10,754 nucleotides of DNA, from positions 1 through 10,754 of the forward strand of contig JAJYPU010000052.1 of assembly GCA_021795095.1 (NCBI GenBank), written 5' to 3'. The notes beneath the pieces are model-generated. The model saw nothing but the letters and a program-made list of their open reading frames with translations, did no database searches and was not told the DNA's origin. This DNA comes from Actinomycetes bacterium. Its GTDB lineage: Bacteria > Actinomycetota > Acidimicrobiia > Acidimicrobiales > RAAP-2. The position numbers were made by a program, and so were the translations under genes. Positions 7,063 to 10,754 of this stretch are shown piece after piece; within the stretch, counting starts at the first letter, position 1; each line of letters starts with the position of its first letter.

Positions 7063-8259
7063 GTGAAGGTCCTCGTACTGGGTGGTGACGGCTTCTGTGG
7101 TTGGCCGACCTCGCTGCACTTGTCAGACATCGGCCACGACGTGACGATCGTCGACAACCTGAGCCGTCGGGCGATCGACATCGAGCTGGAGGTGGAGTCG
7201 CTCACCCCGATCCGCCCCATCGGTGAGCGCATCGCGGTCTGGCACGAGCTCACGGGCAAGGAGATCGGCTTCGTGCGTCTTGACCTCGCCGAGGAGTATG
7301 ACCGCTTCGAGGCGCTCTTGCGCGACCTGCAGCCCAACGCCATCGTGCACTTCGGCGAGCAGCGCGCCGCGCCGTACTCGATGCGCAACATCGCGGCGAA
7401 GCGCTACACGGTCGACAACAACGTGCGCGGCACGCACAACGTGCTCGCGGCCATCGCCGAGACGGGACAGGACATCGCCCTGGTCCATCTCGGGACGATG
7501 GGCGTCTACGGCTACGGCTGGTCGGGCTCGGCTCCGATCCCCGAGGGCTACCTGACCGTGAAGGTCCCCACGCCCGACGGCGAGATCGACCGCGAGATCC
7601 TGCACCCTGCGAACCCCGGCTCGGTGTACCACCTCACCAAGACACTTGACCAGCTACTCTTCGCCTTCTACACCTCCAATGACCAGATACGCATCACCGA
7701 CCTGCACCAGGGGATTGTCTGGGGCACCCAGACACCCCAGACTGTGCGCGACGAGCGCCTAATCAACCGCTTTGACTACGACGGGGACTACGGCACCGTG
7801 CTCAACCGGTTCTTGATGCAGGCGGCGATCGGCCACCCGCTGACGGTCCACGGCACTGGCGGCCAGACCCGCGCCTTCATCCACATCCGCGACACGGTGC
7901 GCTGCATCCAGATTGCCCTGGAGAACCCGCCGACGCGCGGCGAGAAGCCGAAGGTCTTCAACCAGGTGACTGAGACCTATCGCGTGCGCGACCTTGCGGC
8001 GCTGATCTCCTCGATGACCGGTGTCTCGATCGCCAACCTGCCCAACCCGCGACGCGAGGCCGTGGAGAACGAGCTCAACGTCAGTCGCGACCAGTTCCTC
8101 GCGCTCGGGCTCAACCCGACGATGCTCTCGGAAGGGCTCCTCGAGGAGATCCGCAATATCGCCGAGAAGTACCGGGACCGGGCCGACACGACCAAGATCA
8201 TCGCGCGTTCGACGTGGCGAAAGGGCATGGAGACCTCACCGGACCTGGTCGAGCACTAG
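7063..8259 (+). CDS. sqdB: UDP-sulfoquinovose synthase (SQD1/SqdB family)
   Basis: A 398-residue short-chain dehydrogenase of the extended type that converts UDP-glucose and sulfite to UDP-sulfoquinovose with tightly bound NAD; the product is the head-group donor for sulfolipid (SQDG). The Rossmann motif reads GGDGFCGWPTSLHLS near the N-terminus, followed by SQD1-specific landmarks: NLSRRAID, ESLTPI, HFGEQRAAPYSM, LGTMG and YHLTK, and later GHPLTV, GGQTRAFIHIRDTV and FNQVTE. Catalytic residues are T145, Y189, H190 and K193; in Arabidopsis SQD1 these are T145, Y182, H183 and K186. Similarity continues to the C-terminus and length fits the family. The GTG start is set by AAGGAG 6 bases upstream. 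No SqdX/SQD2 glycosyltransferase is visible nearby, so whether the product becomes SQDG or enters another glycan (as with archaeal Agl3) is open. Confidence 0.94.
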   Translation: MKVLVLGGDGFCGWPTSLHLSDIGHDVTIVDNLSRRAIDIELEVESLTPIRPIGERIAVWHELTGKEIGFVRLDLAEEYDRFEALLRDLQPNAIVHFGEQRAAPYSMRNIAAKRYTVDNNVRGTHNVLAAIAETGQDIALVHLGTMGVYGYGWSGSAPIPEGYLTVKVPTPDGEIDREILHPANPGSVYHLTKTLDQLLFAFYTSNDQIRITDLHQGIVWGTQTPQTVRDERLINRFDYDGDYGTVLNRFLMQAAIGHPLTVHGTGGQTRAFIHIRDTVRCIQIALENPPTRGEKPKVFNQVTETYRVRDLAALISSMTGVSIANLPNPRREAVENELNVSRDQFLALGLNPTMLSEGLLEEIRNIAEKYRDRADTTKIIARSTWRKGMETSPDLVEH

Positions 8260-8295
8260 GCGGCGGGTCGCCGGCGGACGTGTGAGACTCCGTCT

Positions 8296-8790
8296 ATGAG
8301 CAAACTCTACGAGTACGTGCGTCACCCCCGGGCCGACGAGCTGCGCGCCAGCAAGCCGGTCAAGACCGCGGACCTGCGCCGCGTCCAGCACACGAACCCC
8401 GTGGTTCGCTTCAACGCCCGCTTCGGGCTTCGCATCACGCTGGTGATCGGCACGATGTGGGCGGCGTACATCTTCACGATCCTCGCGCTCTTCGCCCTGC
8501 CCTCGGCGATCAAGCAGGGCACGTACTTCGTCGTGGTGTGGCTCTCGAGCAGTTTCTTGCAGTTGGTCCTGTTACCGATCATCATCGTCGGCCAGAACAT
8601 CCAGGCCGCCGCCGCCGACAAGCGATCCGAGGAGACCTACAAGGACGCCGAAGCGGTGCTGAAGGAGTCCGAGGAGATCCAGAAGCACCTGCTCGCCCAG
8701 GACCAGGCGATCTCGGAGATCGTCGCGCGCCTCGAGCGGCTCTACACGCACTTCGGGGTTTCCGACGACCCCGCTGACACCTCGTCGTGA
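8296..8790 (+). CDS. Two-helix membrane protein with coiled-coil tail, DUF1003-like
   Basis: A 164-residue protein not assigned a function. The N-terminal 45 residues are basic and polar, presumably cytoplasmic. Two hydrophobic segments follow, at about 46-70 and 77-102, separated by a short loop, then a long charged helix (about 104-155, rich in Glu, Lys and Ala) with coiled-coil character, and a short acidic tail. The second helix plus the stretch PIIIVGQNIQAAAADKRSEE resembles the region of DUF1003 proteins where a helix ends in a Q-N motif followed by a DR/DK-rich segment; this likeness is from memory and moderate. It starts 36 bases after sqdB with no clear ribosome binding site, so it probably sits in the same transcript. 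Its stop (8788-8790) overlaps the GTG of the next gene, suggesting coupled translation. Confidence 0.82.
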   Translation: MSKLYEYVRHPRADELRASKPVKTADLRRVQHTNPVVRFNARFGLRITLVIGTMWAAYIFTILALFALPSAIKQGTYFVVVWLSSSFLQLVLLPIIIVGQNIQAAAADKRSEETYKDAEAVLKESEEIQKHLLAQDQAISEIVARLERLYTHFGVSDDPADTSS

Positions 8791-8918
8791 CACTGCTGAC
8801 CACGACAACCCTCGTCAATCTGCACCGGGGCGCGGCGCTACCGGCGGCGCGAGTCGTCGTGGTGTTGGTGCCCCTCGCGCTGCTCGCGATCTACCTCTGG
8901 CTGCGACGTCGACCATGA
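8787..8918 (+). CDS. 43-residue single-helix membrane peptide
   Basis: A small frame, GTG at 8787 to TGA at 8916-8918, fits exactly between its neighbours: its GTG overlaps the previous stop (GTGA) and its stop overlaps the next start (ATGA). The product has a Thr-rich N-terminus, a short polar stretch with His-Arg, one hydrophobic segment (about 22-38: RVVVVLVPLALLAIYLW) and a positively charged end (LRRRP), as expected of a one-pass peptide with the C-terminus in the cytoplasm. Third codon positions are strongly G/C, as in neighbouring genes. Neither overlap has a clear ribosome binding site, so reinitiation from the upstream gene is the likely translation route. No family is recognised. 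The alternative is a 124-base untranslated spacer, which the double overlap makes less likely. Confidence 0.6.
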   Translation: MTLLTTTTLVNLHRGAALPAARVVVVLVPLALLAIYLWLRRRP

Positions 8919-9427
8919 GGTCGCGGCGCGCTCGCTGGTGGCGGTGGTCATCGGGTCTGCTCGCCACGATGCTCGTGGTGAGCGTCGGCTCGACACTCGG
9001 CGCGTCGACGAACCCCGCGTTGCCCAACGCCCGGCTGACCTCCGGGGCGACCAACCCCGCGGTGACACCGTCCACGATCCACTCGACGATCTGCGTCGTG
9101 GGCTACACGAGCCGTATCCGGCCCGTCGAGTCCTACACCGAAGCGCTCAAGTTCCGCCAGCTCGACGGCGGCTACAACCTTCACGGCGATACCAACGCGC
9201 GCGACTACGAGGAGGACCACCTGGTGCCTCTCGAAGTCGGCGGGAGTCCGAGCGCGATCACGAACCTATGGCCCGAGCCGCGCCACCTTGTCTGGGGCGC
9301 GTCGCGCAAGGACCGGCTCGAGGACGTGCTCCACGACTTGGTCTGTCGCGGCGCCGTGGCGCTGCGCGTCGCCCAGCGGGTCTTCGAGACCAACTGGATC
9401 GCCGGGTACCGCCGCTACGTCGGGTAG
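8915..9427 (+). CDS. Exported HNH-nuclease-like protein
   Basis: A 170-residue protein with an export signal: basic N-terminus (Arg/Trp-rich, 1-11), hydrophobic core (about 12-28) and small residues near 29-31 where cleavage could occur. After a Pro/Ala/Thr linker comes a compact domain with NPAVTPSTIHSTICVVGY (47-64), then YEEDHLVPLEVGGSP (98-112), NLWPEP (117-122) and a SRKDRLED helix. D101-H102 followed by N117 resembles the His-Asn core of an HNH (beta-beta-alpha metal) motif. Small exported proteins with the same EDHL-PLE-GG-NLWPEP signature occur in actinobacteria (recalled, not searched); I know of no demonstrated activity. Its only two cysteines, C60 and C144, could form a disulfide, fitting an extracytoplasmic location. 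The ATG overlaps the preceding stop, and the 3' end overlaps the opposing acyl-CoA dehydrogenase gene by 13 bases. Confidence 0.85.
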   Translation: MRSRRARWWRWSSGLLATMLVVSVGSTLGASTNPALPNARLTSGATNPAVTPSTIHSTICVVGYTSRIRPVESYTEALKFRQLDGGYNLHGDTNARDYEEDHLVPLEVGGSPSAITNLWPEPRHLVWGASRKDRLEDVLHDLVCRGAVALRVAQRVFETNWIAGYRRYVG

Positions 9428-10629
9428 TTGGCGAGCAGGTCCTTGGCGATCGCCACGACCTGCATCTCGTCGGTGCCGGCGTAGATGCGCAGCACCCGCG
9501 CGTCGCGGCTCAGTTGCTCGACGCGGTACTCGGTGACGTACCCGTTGCCCCCGAAGACCTGGATCGCGTCGTCTGCGACCTGACAGGCCGCTTGGGCGGC
9601 GTAGAGCTTCATCGCCGACGCCTCGGCCAGGCTCGCCATGACGCCGTCGCGGGATCGCTCGAGGTGGGCGAAGATCATCTGGCGCACGTTCTGGCGAGCG
9701 ACCGCCATCTGGGCGAGCTTGAGCTGGATCAGCTGGAACTCGCCGATCGGTTGACCCCAGAGCGTGCGGGTGCGGGCGTACTCGACGCTGAGGCGCAGGC
9801 ACTCCTCGATCACCCCGAGGGCCATCGCCGCGACGCCAGCGCGCTCGGTGACGAAGTTGTCCCGCGCACTCGTGCGACCCCCGCCCTTGGGTGTCTCGGT
9901 CTCGCCGAGCAAGCGATCGCGCCCGACGCGCACGTCGCTCAAGAAGACGTCACCCGTGGGCGAGGCGTGCTGGCCCATCTTGCGCATGGGCGCGGACTGC
10001 TCGAGGCCCGCCATGCCCCGATCGAGCACGAAGGTGAGCACCGGGCGCTCGCGCGGGTCGGTCCCTGATCCGTCGTCGAGCTTCGCGTAGACAACGAGCG
10101 TGTCGGCGAAGGGTCCGTTGGTGATCCAGGTCTTCTGACCGTTGAGCACGTACTCGTCACCGTCGCGGCGCGCCGAAGTGCGCATGCCGCCTAGGGCGTC
10201 CGAACCCGAGTCGGGCTCGGTGATCGCCCAGGCCCCGACCTTGTCGAGGGTGAGCAGGTCGCGCCCCCACCGTTCCATCTGGTCTGGCGTCCCGAGTCGG
10301 TTGATCGTGCCGGCCGCGAGGCCCGTGGAGACCCCGAGCGAGGTCACCAGTCCGGGGCTGACCCGGCAGAGCTCGACGGTCGCGAGCACGCTCGGCGCCG
10401 GGTCGCCCGATCGCGCTGGGCGTTCGCCGCCGCGCTTGCGCGCGAGGGCGCGCTCGAAGGACTCGGCGGCCGCCTCGCGTAACCCGAAGGCGCGGTAGAA
10501 CGCGCGCAGCACTTCGTAGGGCGCGTCGCCCTCGTGCTCGAGCGCGTCGAGGCGAGGACGGACCTCGGTGTCGACGAAGCGCCGGACCGCGTCGATGATG
10601 GCCCGATGCTCATCGGACCACTCGTACAT
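9415..10629 (-). CDS. Acyl-CoA dehydrogenase
   Basis: A 404-residue flavoenzyme that introduces the alpha-beta double bond in an acyl-CoA, passing electrons to electron transfer flavoprotein. Family landmarks: WAITEPDSGSD with the flavin-contacting TEP/GSD stretch (from about 134), GQKTWITNG, ERAGVAAMALG, the arginine-rich YARTRTLWGQPIGEFQ helix, QVFGGNGY and IYAGTDEMQ. In medium- and short-chain enzymes the catalytic Glu precedes the C-terminal GT; here that place is A384. A Glu in the DNFVTERAG helix, E262, sits where isovaleryl-CoA and long-chain enzymes carry their base (E254 and E261). A basic, Gly/Pro-containing insert occupies about residues 50-75. Substrate is not determined: branched or long-chain acyl-CoA fits best. 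ATG 10629 is chosen because it overlaps the upstream stop (TGATG) and begins the conserved N-terminal helix; an in-frame start at 10692 would run inside the upstream gene. Confidence 0.94.
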   Translation of the reverse strand: MYEWSDEHRAIIDAVRRFVDTEVRPRLDALEHEGDAPYEVLRAFYRAFGLREAAAESFERALARKRGGERPARSGDPAPSVLATVELCRVSPGLVTSLGVSTGLAAGTINRLGTPDQMERWGRDLLTLDKVGAWAITEPDSGSDALGGMRTSARRDGDEYVLNGQKTWITNGPFADTLVVYAKLDDGSGTDPRERPVLTFVLDRGMAGLEQSAPMRKMGQHASPTGDVFLSDVRVGRDRLLGETETPKGGGRTSARDNFVTERAGVAAMALGVIEECLRLSVEYARTRTLWGQPIGEFQLIQLKLAQMAVARQNVRQMIFAHLERSRDGVMASLAEASAMKLYAAQAACQVADDAIQVFGGNGYVTEYRVEQLSRDARVLRIYAGTDEMQVVAIAKDLLANYPT

Positions 10630-10754
10630 CAGAAGTCCCGACTGACCAACTTCAAGGTGTTGCGGTCGGTGTGCATGATGATGGTCGGCCACTTCTTGTG
10701 CTCGATGACCGAGGTCTCGTCATAGGAGTAGGTGTCGTCGGTGACGGTGACCGT
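10629..10754 (-). CDS. C-terminal fragment of an unidentified protein upstream of the acyl-CoA dehydrogenase
   Basis: The minus strand carries an open frame from the window edge to TGA at 10631-10629, giving the last 41 residues of a gene whose start lies outside. The stop overlaps the dehydrogenase ATG (TGATG), so the two are almost certainly co-transcribed and translationally coupled. The visible part alternates Thr, Val and polar residues (TVTVTDDTYSYDETSVIEH), then KKWPTIIMHTDRNTLKLV, which suggests beta strands. The pattern SYDET...HTDRNTL reminds me faintly of the end of small beta-barrel (FABP or heme-binding type) proteins, but this is too short to assign. Codon use matches the neighbours. 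Confidence 0.7.
   Translation of the reverse strand, partial: TVTVTDDTYSYDETSVIEHKKWPTIIMHTDRNTLKLVSRDF

Noticed and set aside
8938..10068. Plus-strand open frame of 376 codons running through the HNH-like gene and the acyl-CoA dehydrogenase
   Set aside because: It overlaps two strongly supported genes in other frames. Its product is Arg/His/Asp-rich with no motif.
10630..10692. N-terminal extension of the acyl-CoA dehydrogenase to an ATG at 10692
   Set aside because: The 21 extra residues are His-rich and lie within the upstream gene in another frame. The TGATG overlap at 10627-10631 and the family N-terminus support the start at 10629.

Overview
The window comes from a high-GC bacterial chromosome (strong G/C preference at third codon positions, GTG starts, overlapping genes). 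Gene content (an MmpL/YdfJ-type exporter, a long PutA with the actinobacterial-style C-terminal tail, an acyl-CoA dehydrogenase) suggests an actinobacterium, possibly an Acidimicrobiia-like lineage. That placement is inference: there is no rRNA or other phylogenetic marker here. Coding density is about 95%, and no gap without a gene reaches 300 bases. I saw no tRNA, rRNA, CRISPR array, insertion sequence or prophage gene.

Layout. (1) 1-1226, minus: the 5' part of a sensor gene. It has an ODP-type (oxygen-binding diiron, metallo-beta-lactamase fold) domain that has lost two of the six metal ligands, then a GAF-like region, and at the window edge the first residues of what looks like a GGDEF diguanylate cyclase domain. 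(2) 1227-1424: a divergent promoter region with two inverted repeats. (3) 1425-3500, plus: an MMPL/RND exporter. (4) 3597-6968, plus: a bifunctional proline catabolic enzyme (PutA), preceded by a small hairpin next to its ribosome binding site. (5) 7063-9427, plus: a four-gene run of UDP-sulfoquinovose synthase (sqdB), a two-helix membrane protein with a coiled-coil tail, a 43-residue single-helix peptide and an exported HNH-like protein. The last three genes are joined by stop/start overlaps. (6) 9415-10754, minus: an acyl-CoA dehydrogenase and the tail of its translationally coupled upstream gene, converging on and overlapping the HNH-like gene by 13 bases.

How the genes work together. PutA would convert proline to glutamate for carbon, nitrogen and respiratory electrons. 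SqdB would make UDP-sulfoquinovose, the head-group donor for sulfolipid or a sulfonated glycan, but no glycosyltransferase that would use it lies in the window. The small coupled genes after sqdB encode envelope or exported products of unknown purpose. The sensor gene probably links a redox, gas or small-ligand signal to cyclic-di-GMP and is transcribed away from the MMPL exporter. The acyl-CoA dehydrogenase belongs to fatty acid or branched-chain acyl-CoA breakdown. The strongest candidates for something undescribed are the ligand-depleted ODP sensor and the coupled membrane-peptide/exported-nuclease-like trio behind sqdB.
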